Shown: positions 1 through 12,000 of the stretch, piece after piece | How the letters are laid out: each line of letters begins with the position of its first letter | How positions within the stretch are numbered: position 1 is the stretch's first letter | The notes under the pieces: generated by a model | Told to the model about the DNA's origin: nothing | What the model saw: only the letters and a program-made list of their open reading frames with translations | The model's database searches: none | Made by a program: the position numbers and the translations under genes | NCBI GenBank assembly: GCA_008692225.1 | Contig: VICG01000011.1 | Location: 1,178,001-1,242,000 of the forward strand | Length of the DNA: 64,000 bases | Reading direction: 5' to 3' | Source of the DNA: Monilinia fructicola | Lineage: Eukaryota > Ascomycota > Leotiomycetes > Helotiales > Sclerotiniaceae

Positions 1-194
1 CTGAGCGTAGCCAGAGGGCTAATGGTCAGAATGGTAATAATATTATGTATTAAGATAAGGCGCAATAATCTACCAACCCCTTTTGGTTTTAAATCGACGA
101 TAGGATATCTGAAACTCGATGACTTCATTTGCTCGTGGCTTCCCGTTGATGAAGATTCAAAGTGTTTGCGCATTAGCAAGGTTCCATACAGCAT

Positions 195-252
195 GGAAGG
201 ATGGAAGGATGGAAGGATGGAAGTATGAATCTATGAATCTATGAATCTATGA
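195..252. repeat. (GGAAGGAT)n and (ATGAATCT)n microsatellites
   Basis: About three GGAAGGAT units run directly into about three and a half ATGAATCT units. Simple-sequence DNA with no gene. Confidence 0.9.
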
Positions 253-1184
253 ACATGTGAAGACATGAGTATATCGATACATCCATCAATCAATCAATAT
301 ACGATTCAAAAGAAGATGGTATGAAATATTTTCCCAAAATAATCGCTTCGGGTGTACAGACAACTAATTCTTCGTTTACTTTTGTTTTATGGTTTTGGCT
401 TTCCCGTCAACATTCTCAACCAACACGAACGTTTGGGGGAAGGAAAGAAAATATGCTGTACAACACGTGTTGTGCGCCACGGATGTAGGATGGACCAGGT
501 TCGAAAGTTCTCGGGGAGAAAATATGATGAGTATTCGGCATTGTGATGTGGTCCCCGGCTTTTGGGATAGAGCTAGCTAGCCATCGTAGTTTCTGTGCAC
601 TTGCTGATCTCTTGAGTCAATTATAAAGAATAGGATTCATGTGTCTAAGGTGAAAATGCGATGGCTCTAACCCGTTTGGTCCTCTCTAGCAGATTCAGTA
701 GCTCTAGCTCGCTGCTGCTGGAGCCTTCTCTCCCAATACATGAGGATGTCGACTCATTCGCACTACTGAGTGTCCAGAGGGAACGCTCTTTCACGTTAGA
801 ACGAGTCAGCCTTGAGGTTCGATGTTCGGCCGGGATTTATTCGGGTGGCCATGTACGCCTGCTAATTGCCTACTGGAATGTGTCGACGATCGTGGTTGCA
901 ACCGTGTTTTCTCCAAGTCTCTGCCCAGTGCCCCGCCTGGTGGTGGTGGTTGGATGGATGGATGTTGTGATTGAAGGGCTGATTGATGACTGGGTATATG
1001 GGTGGTGGGTGATGGGTTATGATGTGTAACATGGGAGGGAGGGAGGGAAACTCAGGGTGTACAGGACAGGACAGTATATGCAGAAGTTAAAGTGCGCCTT
1101 CGCGGTTCTAATCTATGCAAGCACGGTTCAAGGCATGCTTTTCTTACTCGTACGGGAAAGGTATGTTTCCAGTATGATGGATGA

Positions 1185-1334
1185 TGTGTATGATGGGTAT
1201 GATGGGTATGAATGATATGATGATATGATGTTATGATGTTATGATGCTACTGCTACTGCTACTGCTATTGCTACTGCTATTGCTACTGCTACTGCTACTA
1301 CTACTGCTACTGCTATTGCTATTGCTATTGCTAT
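1185..1334. repeat. TATGATG-type then (TGCTAC/TGCTAT)n repeats
   Basis: Imperfect TATGATG/TATGATGGG units up to about 1245 are followed by roughly 15 hexamer units alternating TGCTAC and TGCTAT. The alternation is itself ordered, which suggests expansion of a mixed 6- or 12-mer. Confidence 0.9.
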
Positions 1335-1365
1335 GACGGTACGTTTAAATTTGACAATTGGAAAT

Positions 1366-1424
1366 CAGATACTGTTTCTGTTTCTGTATCTGTATGTGTA
1401 TGTGTATCTGTAGCTGTATCTGTA
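1366..1424. repeat. (GTATCT/GTTTCT/GTATGT)n hexamer repeat
   Basis: About nine imperfect hexamer units of the form GTNTNT, ending at GTATCTGTATAG. Simple-sequence DNA. Confidence 0.85.
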
Positions 1425-1748
1425 TAGTAAGTATAGGTAGAGTAACAGAAAGACGTCAGTCACAACAGTAGTTTGCTGAATCTATCATTTTTGGTCTCTA
1501 CTCGTGGCTAGATATCGGTACATCCATACAATAACTTCCTTTCAACACATCACATCAACATGATTCTGATTATCCACTGAAATCCGTTTAATCGTAACTT
1601 TCCTAATTTAGTCGATTTCTTATTTTCTTCTGGGTAAGGATTTACACAATATATGCCATCGTTTCCAAGTACCCCGGTAGAAACTTCCAAAAGGCCTGCG
1701 ATGCACTCCGTGACACCCTTCTTTTCATTCTCCCTTCCTTGTCTAGGT

Positions 1749-1880
1749 CATAGTAGTGATAGTGGCAGTAGTAGTAGTAGTGATAGTAATGATAATAGTA
1801 GTGATAGTGGTAGTAGTAGTGGTAGTAGAAGAACCAATAACCTTAGTAGAAGTAGACGTAGAAGTAGCAATATTAGGTAG
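1749..1880. repeat. (AGTAGT/AGTGAT)n trinucleotide-type repeat
   Basis: Roughly 130 bp of AGT/GAT/AGA triplets. The frames through it encode poly-Ser/Asp/Asn or poly-Thr/Ile, so open frames here come from the repeat and not from a gene. Confidence 0.9.
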
Positions 1881-2254
1881 GAATAGAACTAAGTGATCAT
1901 AGTAGTAGAACTGGATGATGGCAGCAACCTTTCCTATTTTCATTGCCAGTGTCATTGTCATTTTCATATCCGTCTCCATCCATTCGATCTTCATCTCCAT
2001 GGCTCTGCTCTGCTTTGTTCTGCTCTACTCTGCTCCACTCATACTTCCAACATTTTTTTTGAACCCTTCCTGACCAGACTTGACCTGCTTGATCTGACTT
2101 GTTCTTGACCCCTTCATTATTACCTAGGTAAAAAAATCTACTAGGTATTGATGTTCCCAGTCAAGTCATACATTACCAGTTCCAGTTTATCCACAATAAA
2201 AAAAGAAACCAAAAAAGTGTAACCTAAGCTGCTTATTTTCTTGAACTAAAAGAA

Positions 2255-2345
2255 AATAATAATAATAATAATAGTAGTAGTAGTAGTAATAATAATAATA
2301 ATAACAACAACGACAATAATAATAATAATAATAATAATAATTAAT
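2255..2345. repeat. (AAT/AGT)n trinucleotide repeat
   Basis: AAT runs interrupted by AGT and AAC triplets over about 90 bp. Confidence 0.9.
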
Positions 2346-2619
2346 TCATTCTTCATATCTACTACTTTATTATTTGATTTGCTCAGGCACATTGGGTTCA
2401 AAAGGAAGGGACCCATGTGAACTAGATCCCGCCCTAAAGCCAAATTCCCATATCTTTATGAAGAATCCCATCTTGATCCCCTCTTTAACTTTTCTGACTG
2501 ATAATTAAAGAGTTGGAATATTTTACTTATATTGCCTCTCTCGTGCTCAACTTTTTTTATATCTATATCAATCGACCTTGAGGAGACAACGAAGACCTTC
2601 TTCAGATCCTTTTCTATAA

Positions 2620-2842
2620 TACTACTATTACTATTATTACTGCAACAACAATAACAATAACAACAACAACAACAACAACAACAACAATAACAACTACATC
2701 TACAACAACAACTATTACTACTACTACCATTACTATCACTACTACTACTGCTATTATTACTACTGCTGCTACTATTATTACTACTACTCCTACTACTATC
2801 ACCACTACCATCATAACCACCACCACTACTCTTACTACTACT
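2620..2842. repeat. (CAA/TAC/CAC)n trinucleotide repeat in the C2H2 gene leader
   Basis: About 220 bp of CAA, TAC, ACT and CAC triplets, ending about 425 bp before the C2H2 start codon. Long open frames across it (poly-Ser/Cys or poly-Val/Ile on the minus strand) are repeat artefacts. Confidence 0.9.
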
Positions 2843-3266
2843 CTCCTTCGACATAAAGCTTCCTTGCGAATATCTGCCTTATCAGTAACCGCCCCTCTAC
2901 TATCATCCATAACCGACTGCAATCCCACTTCGATACCTGGCTACCCATCTACCTCCTTGATCAGATTCTCATTCGACCCTTGCGGACATTCATACTTGGA
3001 GAAGCAGATATACTTACTCATTCCTGTGTTTATATTTGGAAAATCATCCTTAGTTGTGTTAGTTTGATAGATATATTTATCATAGCACTGCGCTTTTCGC
3101 CCCTTCATCTTCACGTGTACCCGAAAGTACATCCTCGAATACAAACATCAACCTTCGATCAAAGTAGTTTTTATTTTCATTTAAACTTCAAGAAAGATCG
3201 CAATCATTTGTATATTGATCAACTATTAAGTATCAAGTCCAGTCGCAAGCCAACAAATCTACCACA

Positions 3267-4337
3267 ATGTCGCCGTTACAAAGACCTAGTATGAAGGGTA
3301 GAGACTCCTCGGGTCGCGAAGTTTCTTTACTCAATGCCACCCAGCCAACGGAGACATCTCCATCTCCTGTATTACAGTCACTGTCACAACCACAGCTACC
3401 GCAATTGTCCTTCAGAGACATTTCATATGACTCCTATGGAGCACAAAGATATCCTAGAACTTATTCACCAGAATCTCCACATATGGTTCGCACCAATTCG
3501 AACATGTCAACAACAAGCAACATCTCAATCCCAAGTTTGTTCCGTTCGGACTCATACGATTCTCATGGGACGAACGAAGCCCAATCACCAATCACACCTA
3601 CTTTCACCCCCAACGCCCATGGAAGAAATCATTCTTTCCCAATGCAATATGGAAAGGACTACACGTACTTTGAGCGCAATTCCATGGAAGAATTCCGCCC
3701 AACCTCCTCGTTACCATCCATCACTCAAAAGGCAATCCAGTCGATTAGCATGCAACAATACCCCGAAGAGCACTTTTATCACGAAGAGTCCTACCATGGA
3801 GTTACCGAACGCCTCCCTGGAAAACGTTACCCATGCCGATTCAAGGACTCCCACCAATGCAGCAAAACCTTCACTACTTCCGGTCATGCATCCCGACATG
3901 CCAAAATACACACTGCCGAAAAAATGGTGCGGTGCACTTTTGCTGGATGCATGAAGAAGTTTACCCGAGCGGACAACATGAAACAACATCTCGACACCCA
4001 TTTCAAAGACAAGCCTAGATCTTCATCAAGTAATACCTTGAACGCCAATGGCAGACTAAATGGAAAGTCACCACTGACAATGCCTGCACGTGTACAAAAG
4101 AAGGCCTCTCCATCAATCAGCGCCCGATCACCTAGACCCAAGACACCATCTCGAATGTTATCCTCCGAGATTCCTCCATTTGATCTACGAGAGGAAAGTC
4201 AAAATAGATACAATCCATATGTACTCTCATCACAAGCATTATCTTCGGCTACTCCAACCAATTTCCAAAATCTACCTACCCGAAGCAAGGGTCCAATCAA
4301 CAGTTTGGATTTGCTTGCTGAAGCAGCGTTGAATTAA
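3267..4337 (+). CDS. C2H2 zinc-finger transcription factor
   Basis: A single uninterrupted exon of 356 aa. The ATG lies in a good fungal context (CACAATGTC). Two adjacent zinc fingers are visible. Finger 1 uses C190, C198, H211 and H215, with an unusually wide C-x7-C spacing. Finger 2 uses C223, C228, H241 and H245 (the ordinary C-x4-C-x12-H-x3-H). They are joined by a TAEKMVR linker resembling the canonical TGEKP linker. The first 180 residues are rich in Ser, Thr, Pro and Gln, and residues 250-356 are basic and Ser/Pro-rich, as in many fungal DNA-binding regulators. The paired-finger layout resembles yeast Nrg1-type regulators. The target genes cannot be read from the sequence. It would act in the nucleus. 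No close gene neighbours are seen on either side. Confidence 0.9.
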   Translation: MSPLQRPSMKGRDSSGREVSLLNATQPTETSPSPVLQSLSQPQLPQLSFRDISYDSYGAQRYPRTYSPESPHMVRTNSNMSTTSNISIPSLFRSDSYDSHGTNEAQSPITPTFTPNAHGRNHSFPMQYGKDYTYFERNSMEEFRPTSSLPSITQKAIQSISMQQYPEEHFYHEESYHGVTERLPGKRYPCRFKDSHQCSKTFTTSGHASRHAKIHTAEKMVRCTFAGCMKKFTRADNMKQHLDTHFKDKPRSSSSNTLNANGRLNGKSPLTMPARVQKKASPSISARSPRPKTPSRMLSSEIPPFDLREESQNRYNPYVLSSQALSSATPTNFQNLPTRSKGPINSLDLLAEAALN

Positions 4338-7300
4338 AGCAAATGTTATTGAAATGGACCAAGAATTTGTCTTCTTTTGGTGCCATTGATATCTCACCAA
4401 TCAAGGCACATGAAAAAAAAAACTCAAGTCGTACAAAACCTCTTAGCTCACACCTGGATCATCGATTTTCTTTCCCCGCACCGGTATATACCCTCAGCAT
4501 ATGCAGGTAATATCGCTTTCTCTGAGTGATGCATCAAGGGTTATTACACCTGATCGTTTCTCGATCCTCTTGGCGACTTTTTCTACTTCAATCTTTGGTT
4601 ATTGGATATGAAGGGTCGGGGCAAAAAGCAAATGGGATACATGTATTGGATGCATCTAATACTGCCTTTCCGGTCTTTGCTTTTCTCTTCCCGATGCATG
4701 CATGTCTGGACGGCTATGTGGTCGGTTAATTTACAAAAACCGTATGTGGTGGAGCCGGACGCTCCCGGATACATGAATCACTTGTTTTTATCGGGCATAT
4801 CGGCATTGGTGATGGTGATGCAAAAAGTTACTTTTTCTTTGAGTATATAATACCTCTTCTATTAGATGTACAAGGGGATTCTCTTGTGGGTTTCAATTCA
4901 GTACATACTACGACTTCACGATGTTTATGCATGGCTCGAGGGTATGGGCTGGATCTTTGATTGGTGTGTTGATATGAGGTACAAGGCTTGATTAATTGGG
5001 ATTGGATTGGGTGGATGTAATTACTTGATGTGACGAAGGAGAAGATGACTGGAAACATTATACCAAGGTTGGAAGGATAAGGAGAAATGGAATGGAAGGA
5101 AAGGCAACACTATATTGGGAGTTTGGTTTACTGGGGATATTTTCCTCTACTCAGGCATGATACCAAGACGAGCAGAGTTGTATGATTCGATTTGGGCCGG
5201 GACTTTTGTTAGGAATAGGTAATAGGAAATAGCTAGATTATTAGTTGTGAGTTGGCATGATACCGCAATGCCAGCGCTAGGGAGCAGATGTTAAAAACAA
5301 AATGAAATATGATCATCATTTATACTTTATACTTTACTTCATCTTGCAAAGTCTCAAACTCAATAGAATACTCACTGTGGGAATGGACGAGATGTCTGCT
5401 ATCCGGTGAGGACATGGGGAGAGAAGAATTGGTCAACTAATTAAGGGGGGGCGAGTATCTACCTTCAACCTTTCACTCTGCATTAGCCACTTGCCTCACA
5501 CCTTTTGTGTATACAGGTATCTATCTATCCGTCTATCTGTGCATCTATCTGTCTTTTGGTTGGCCGTGTGTATCTCTTGATTCTCTTCTCATATCTTACA
5601 TCTCGTTTAAGTCATGAGGTGGGAGGGAGGTACGAGGTACATCTCACAATTGTAACCTGTGCATTGGCGTTGACGTTGACGTTAACGTTAGCGTCAGTGC
5701 TGATAGGTGACATTTTACATTACGCATGGTAGGTAGGTAGATAGGTATGTGTTCAGCGTTTGTGTGGCTGGCTATATTAAGTATAAGCCCTTGGGCTAAT
5801 GTGAGTTTTGATGTATTTGAGTTGTCGTTCGATGGTTATCCTGTGGTAAGTTGAGGTGTTTGGATAGCTTCCTTTCTTCTTTTTTCTTCTCCCAGAGTCG
5901 TCGCATTGCTTATTTTGCTCTTTGGTCTGTCCATGCCGAGGGCTCAGCTTTCGTCTTGCGTTCTGAGGCTCTTCTCCCAAGCGGTCCCTGGCATCAAGTG
6001 CTTACCGTCTTTTTTTTGCAAAGCTGCGAATGCACAGCCTCGACGTTTAAGCTTTTCCTAGCAGGCCCTCTGTACACCTCTCTTTTTCGGATCGTATGAA
6101 TATCGAAAATAACTGACCTGATCTCTGAGTGCATCACGGGTTGTTCGTCAACCGCCCCGCCGCTTTCCCAAAATCACACTTATCACAGCATTTAATCGAA
6201 TCCATTCCTCCGGGATGATGGATTTCATTGGACCTCCAGGTTTGCTGATTAGCATTCATGATACTTGGAACACTCGTATATCGTCTTTTTAACCTTTACG
6301 TCGTTTTATAGGTCCGTCCACCGCTGACGACCCCTCCCCGTAACTCTTGGCTCAAACCCTAAACTCTATTTTGTCCACTTCTCGGGGTCTCAACAGGCTT
6401 CTCTGCTCCAGCCGTTGCTCGCAACTCTGTATCCATACTGTGTGTTTTCGCACGTCATATATCGCCGACGCGATTTAAGGTTTGCGATTAGAGTTGCAGC
6501 ACGCTCACGGACAGTCACGGTCGTGGGCTAGTGGGTCGGATGTCCCCGTCACCGTGCATCGTGTTTATGGTCCGAGAAGCTACATCGGATATTAAACTCT
6601 TGGTGGGATAGCGTGTGTTGGAGCTCGCGATTGTGCTTGGTGATTACCGTCGTGAGTTTTGGCGCATATGTGGGGCGGCTGAGGGTGGGAGCTGGGTTTG
6701 GAGCAGATACACCCAGGGATTCGAGACTTAAGGGTTGGGGACCGGAGGCCTGTAATTTAGGTTTGGGGTGATGAATCCGAGGTTGGTGATGATCGTTAAG
6801 GATCTGAAAGTCTCAGTGGAACGATGGACGGCAACGGTGAGCAGGGTTGGAAAGGGGAAGGGGAAAGGCTAAGGAGGGGGTTGGAAAGGGGAAGGGGGAC
6901 GGGAGAGCTGCCAATCTTACGCCAGGCAAACTTGCTTTACTCTTACGATTGCGCTAGTGCAATAGGTAGATTGATAATCAAGGATATCCAATATACAGCC
7001 CGATTAGTACTTCAAGTAAGTATATAAAATATTAAGTTGTGGATCCTTGGGCACTGCTGATGCCAAAGAAAGATTAGAATATGGAGTAAGAATTCCTGGC
7101 TTATTACTGTATATAAGTATATGTAATAATAAACTTCTCAACTCAAACGTCCTTCCCGAGGTATTATTGTCTATTTCCATCACTCGATCCCCTTCCCAGA
7201 TTACCCACCATCTGCAAGACCTATCGTTCCCGTTACACCAGAGTAATGGGACAACGGCAAGAGATAGCCATTGTTGATGTACTGCATCGCGAAATCCTCG

Positions 7301-7918
7301 GTTTATGTGTTGGATAGATGAGTCCGTTGTTGTTTTGAAGTCCAATATATGCATGTTCTTCTCCTGGCTTTATTTGCATCTTGCGTTGTTACCTTTGGAA
7401 TCCATTTTGAGGGAATTTACACTGATGACTGGCTTGTTAGAGATAGCGTGTCGGGTTTTGTGGCTTGCATACGTACTGGCTTTGCTTCTACACTCCTCGG
7501 CTAGATTAGCATTAGAATAGTTCGTAGTTTTGATGAATGCCAGGAGCAGTGCAAGTTCATTTGCACCTATACTTCGCAAAGGAACCAAGACAGTACCATT
7601 CTCAGTGTTAGTCTACAGATCGAAGTTGCGAATTTAAGAATTTAAGTGTTTCGTATAAGAAACATGATAACAAGATCTTGACAAGGAAAGTGCCCTTGAT
7701 ATCCTTCCATCATACAATACCTTATGCTATCTCTTTGGCTCTGGGTAATGACTTCTTGTACAATCAACTCTCACAGCTTGAAGCTGATTAGAAATCGGTA
7801 AGTACAACAAAGTCAAACCCAGGTTCGTAGCCAGCACCACGTACAGGTAGAGAATCGTCTTTGCTGGCCTCCCACCACCGCATCCTTACAATGCCCATAC
7901 CCATCCACACTCTCTCCC
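4338..7918. other. Non-coding stretch between the C2H2 gene and the Gly/Cys protein gene
   Basis: No open frame here looks like a conserved protein. There is a short GTTGAC/GTTAAC-type hexamer tract at about 5664-5700. A G-rich stretch spans about 6655-6905. One copy of a 41-bp dispersed sequence lies near 7828-7868. The part next to 4337 is presumably the 3' UTR of the C2H2 gene. Long non-coding transcripts cannot be excluded by reading alone. Confidence 0.55.
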
Positions 7919-7919
7919 A

Positions 7920-8082
7920 CAGGTACTTCTCTCAACAGGATCCCAAGCCTTCTTCACTCTCTTTCTCTCTCTCTCTCTCTCTATCCAGCAGGTACTTTTA
8001 CAACAGGATCCTAAGCCTTCGTCTCCCCTCTCGCTTCTCTCTCTATCCAACAGGTACTTTCGCAACAGGATCCCAAGCCTTC
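7920..8082. repeat. Three tandem copies of a 62-69 bp unit
   Basis: The sequence CAGGTACTT...CAACAGGATCC.AAGCCTTC occurs at 7920-7952, 7989-8020 and 8051-8082. The copies are joined by CT-rich spacers ending in CTATCCA(G/A). It lies just downstream of the stop codon at 8100 of the minus-strand gene, so it probably sits in that gene's 3' UTR. Confidence 0.9.
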
Positions 8083-8099
8083 CCCTCCTCCCCACCCAT

Positions 8100-9016
8100 C
8101 TACCACCAGTAGCCATGGGCTCCATCCTCCTCTGTCACAGCAGGGTCCAATTTCAACAGGTTATTCCTGTCGATGGCACTCATCTGTGCCCACCCAGCAA
8201 TCCCTCGCTGTGCCCTATTGACACCCGCGATAACCACCCGCTGCGCCGCGTGCAGAGCCTTATACTCCGCCGGTGTATTCGCCGGCCAGTTGGTAACGAC
8301 CGACATAACATCCGACGCGGGCAAGTCGGTATACACGGCCAGCGGCCTAGCTGGCAAGACCCAATTGCTCCGAAGAGCAGGAGCCAAACCCGCATTGGCC
8401 GCCTGCCAGTGCACAAAATCGGCCGCCCGCTGCTCAAGCTCCAGGATCTGTGGCTGGAGGAGAGCAGGAGTTTTGAAACAGCGGCCTCGCTGCTCGCGGC
8501 AGTAAGAGCACACTGTGTTGGCGCCAGCAACTTTGGAGGGGTTCTCGGGAAGGCGGCAAAGCTCCCCGGGCGCGATGTAGATTCGCTGTACGCAGCGAGC
8601 GCACCAGTTCGAGACCTGGGGGGCCTCGAGGCGTCTGTACACCGAAGATGGTTAGTTTGTGTATAGAGGTTAAGGACCCAAGGCTATTGGGATTAAATTC
8701 TCCAATCTAGCGGGCTGGATGGCCAGGGAGTGGACAAAGCAGTGTGCAATCTTGTTATAGTATAGGATTGAGCAGAAAAGAAATATAATACGTACTCTGG
8801 CTTCCCACCAGCAGGAAAACCAGCACCACCAGCACCACCGGCACCACCAGCACCACCAGCACCACCAACACCACCGACACCACCGACAGACAATTGACTA
8901 TATAATAGAGACATTAGCACAACCATGCAATGAGTTGAAGCTTGAACCGCAGCATAAAATAAGTCGCATAGATCGACTGAACGAAGGATGTGATCTTACC
9001 TTTGCGTAGCTGCCAT
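8100..9016 (-). CDS. Gly-repeat protein with a widened six-cysteine cluster, function unknown
   Basis: Three exons, 217 aa: 9016-9000, 8897-8796 and 8634-8100. Exon 1 is only 17 nt (MAATQ plus two bases). Intron 1 has a GTAAGA donor and a TATATAG acceptor. Intron 2 has a GTACGT donor and a CTAAC branch point ahead of TACAG. The frame is kept only with these sites, and total coding length is 654 nt. Residues 11-32 are GGV/GGA triplets. Residues 51-92 hold six cysteines (C51, C54, C66, C82, C85, C92), spaced C-x2-C-x11-C-x15-C-x2-C-x6-C. That is the order of a Zn2Cys6 cluster with enlarged loops, so zinc binding is possible. The basic residues usually seen between the first cysteines of Gal4-type factors are scarce, so DNA binding is doubtful. 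The remainder is Ala-rich and helical-looking. I do not recognise a family. Confidence 0.8.
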
Positions 9017-12000
9017 GGTGGCAGAAGAAAAGCGCAAAAAAGCGCGACACAAGAAAGACAAGAGGGCAGAAAGCAGGGCAAAAAAAACAAGATATTATAG
9101 CTTCACAGCAGGAGACAAAGATTTCGAAAGGAAGGAGGCGTACTTCGAGTAAAAACTCGAAAATTGTAATCTTTGTTGTTGCTGAAGAGGTCAGGAGAAA
9201 ATTCAGAAAAGCAGCAAGGGAGTGTTGGAAAAATTATCACCTGTTGGGACATGTCCGGATTTTCAAACCAATGAGAGTCAAGGCTTTGTCGCTTAGTCGG
9301 GTATGTGATCGAGGGGGGACAGTGGTCGAAGTCGGTTCAATCATGTGACCTGGAAAGTTATGTGTAGGATTTGATGTTTGTGAGATATCTGGCTTGGGGT
9401 ATTTCAGATGATAGTATGCTCATTATCTTTGATTTGATTGAGGTATTTCGTTGTTTGATGGCTATATTCATCCTTATATTTTGGATAATATACCTATTTC
9501 TTTGAACATGGTTGAACAACTAACTTCTAATGTCTGAATAATTAGGACAAAACATCTGGATGCCATTGACTTTTTGAGTTTGGAGGAAGATTTGTCTTTT
9601 GAGCTTCAAACTTCATTGAAATAAGATGTTTGATAGTTCGAATATTGCTTGCTACCTGCTCAGTCTCTTGTGAGAAGAGTTGATCATGCTTTGATATCAT
9701 CTGAGTCATATGAACACTTATCCGACAGAATTCAAAATACAGATCGAACAGCATTTCTAGGAACTCAAATATTGCCTGCTGTCTACCAGATCTCTTGTGG
9801 AAAGTTTCGATCCTGTCTTTCGACTACATTGGTGTCGTCCTTGAAGTTAAACCGATAATTATCTGCCCACCATGATACTAACTGTTTACTTTTCTTTATA
9901 TAGGCTGTATCTCTTCCAACGATTTATTTCCAATCTTGAATTGCTTTCACTAAATCGACTTGTATGAGTCTCTATATTTCAATCGATATCCCTGGCATTA
10001 GAATATCACTTGATGATTATAGATTACAGTTCTCATTTCTCTAGCTGATATTACCAATACATTCTTATATCAACAAATGCTTGCTTGATATCAATCTAAT
10101 TATATATAGATTATAATGCTTCTATCTTCAGTCTTCAAGAAATGACTTACTTTGCAAGGTTCATATTATACAACGAGATAGGTCTAATGTTTTGAATTCA
10201 TAGTGAGCACACATCTAGTATTGTCTCTAGTACCCTTGGGTGCTAACCGCTTACAATCTCATATAAGTTTAAGTTTTCAAATAATAATATATAGACATCA
10301 AATTAGATTCCAACAAATATCTTGATATTCTTCATCTTCTTTTAGATGCTAATTTTGATTCCTTGATTGTATAGAATATATGTTGGCCCAATTTTGACCT
10401 TTTGATATGGTCAATTCTCTGATAATCCAAGATAATATCATCATAGCATCTCAAGGTCATCCCATTCAGCTATGGATGATGATAAAAAGACAACAAGTGA
10501 TGCCCAGGTGAGGAGAGATATTCGATAAATCGTAAGTCAACTTTTGTGGTTTCAAGGAATGAAAAATAAAAGGCAATTAGTACACTGATGGATTTTGGAT
10601 CTTCAGTGTTATATATTTATGAGAGGAACAGCAAGGTGTGTTTAGATATCAATGCTAGATTCATAGAATCATGTAATTATAGTAATTCAGATAAGTAATA
10701 ATGAAATCCTGAGATCTAAGTCTCCTTGCAATGAATATCACTCGGTTTGTGCAAGAAGAATTTCAAGTTATGGTGGTTCATACTCATTATCCTGGAAAGT
10801 ATTCATGCCAATTTATGTGCATATATGATATGATTATGATATAATATATTCTATAACAGCCCTAATGACCTGAGATCACTACTCCAGGGTTGGTACAAGA
10901 TTTTGTACTATATAACTATGAATAGTGTTGTAAATTCTGCTTGAAAAAATCATGGTTTCTGAATCATTTTGGCCTACCGGATTTTGTATTCCGCGCGTTC
11001 CATGCTTTTTGTTTTGACTTTTCTGGTCTTTTTTCAATCCTTTATTTTCCTAAAATCTCTCTATTTGATGTTCTAGCCCTCTATGACTCCTGGCTTCCTT
11101 CCAGATATCACTTCCTAATAAGTTGCTTAGAGAGCATGCTATAGCAAGTCTGGATGCTCTGCATCTCCTGTGGTGAAACCAAGCTAATATAGACTGAGAA
11201 ATATTGTTGATATCTGAAAAGATTGCAGAATCCTCTGTGTGATTTCCTATCGCCAAGCATCATGTATATAAACAAGGTTTATAGCCAATTTGCCTTCTCA
11301 TCTTCAGCTTTGTAATAAATGAACACCAGCACTCCTTGCTATGATTGTCTCCTTGAGTCTGTCTCATCTCTAGGATCTATATGATTACACTGGCAGTAGT
11401 TCTGCGATTAATTTGATATTACAACAGTGCAGCAGCGCAGATATCCCGCTTCAGAGGCGTAGAATTTCGTTCACGTTCATCTCTTAGGTCGCTGACCATT
11501 ACCATTCGATAATTGTGTGGCCCTAGACGCTAAATTTGCCTGGGCTAGAACCTTAGAGAAAAAGGCAATCTACTTCGGCTATTTTTGGAGAGTGTCCGAC
11601 AAAATACAGTGTCTTTAACCAGCTTGATTCTTGCATATGGCATTCTAGATCTTGTTATCTATCAGAAAAACAATGGTAGAAAAGTTTGAGACCTATGAGC
11701 GAACAGACATTATAATGGTTTTTAGAAGGACTGTCTTCACTATATGCCCATATAGAGGCAAGCATAGATAAATGAGAGGAAAGTTCATGTATAGAGTTCC
11801 GATCAAATTTAATGGTAAGAAACTGCATAGAACTCAAAAGGCTATTTTACTCATGGCCATTTCCAATCACCCCGTCACCCAAATAGACATGGTGGAAAGT
11901 ACAGTCAAGAATACTATTCGCGTCTAGAGAATAATATATCTACTCTATGGTGGGTTTCGTACGGCGGGGGGGGAATTAGATGTGTAAAAAGTTCTCAAGT

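Larger units (their letters stand above)
1..3266. other. Microsatellite-rich non-coding region upstream of the C2H2 gene
   Basis: No convincing gene is seen. The stretch is dominated by short tandem repeats, entered separately. The last 400 bp or so before the ATG at 3267 are pyrimidine- and A-rich, as expected for a fungal promoter and 5' leader. A 122-codon open frame at 661-1029 has low-complexity, valine-rich content near a repeat tract and is not called. The palindrome TACCTAGGTA occurs at 2121-2130. The long gap may be the extended regulatory region of a transcription-factor gene, which is inference. Confidence 0.6.

Noticed and set aside
661..1029. 122-codon open frame
   Set aside because: Low-complexity, Val/Ser-rich translation next to repeat tracts, with no conserved feature or splice-linked extension.
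2456..2928. Poly-Ser/Cys and poly-Val/Ile open frames on the minus strand
   Set aside because: They are translations of the trinucleotide repeat at 2620-2842.
8115..8666. 183-codon plus-strand open frame
   Set aside because: It lies antisense to the well-supported third exon of the Gly/Cys gene; GC-rich codons keep the opposite strand open.
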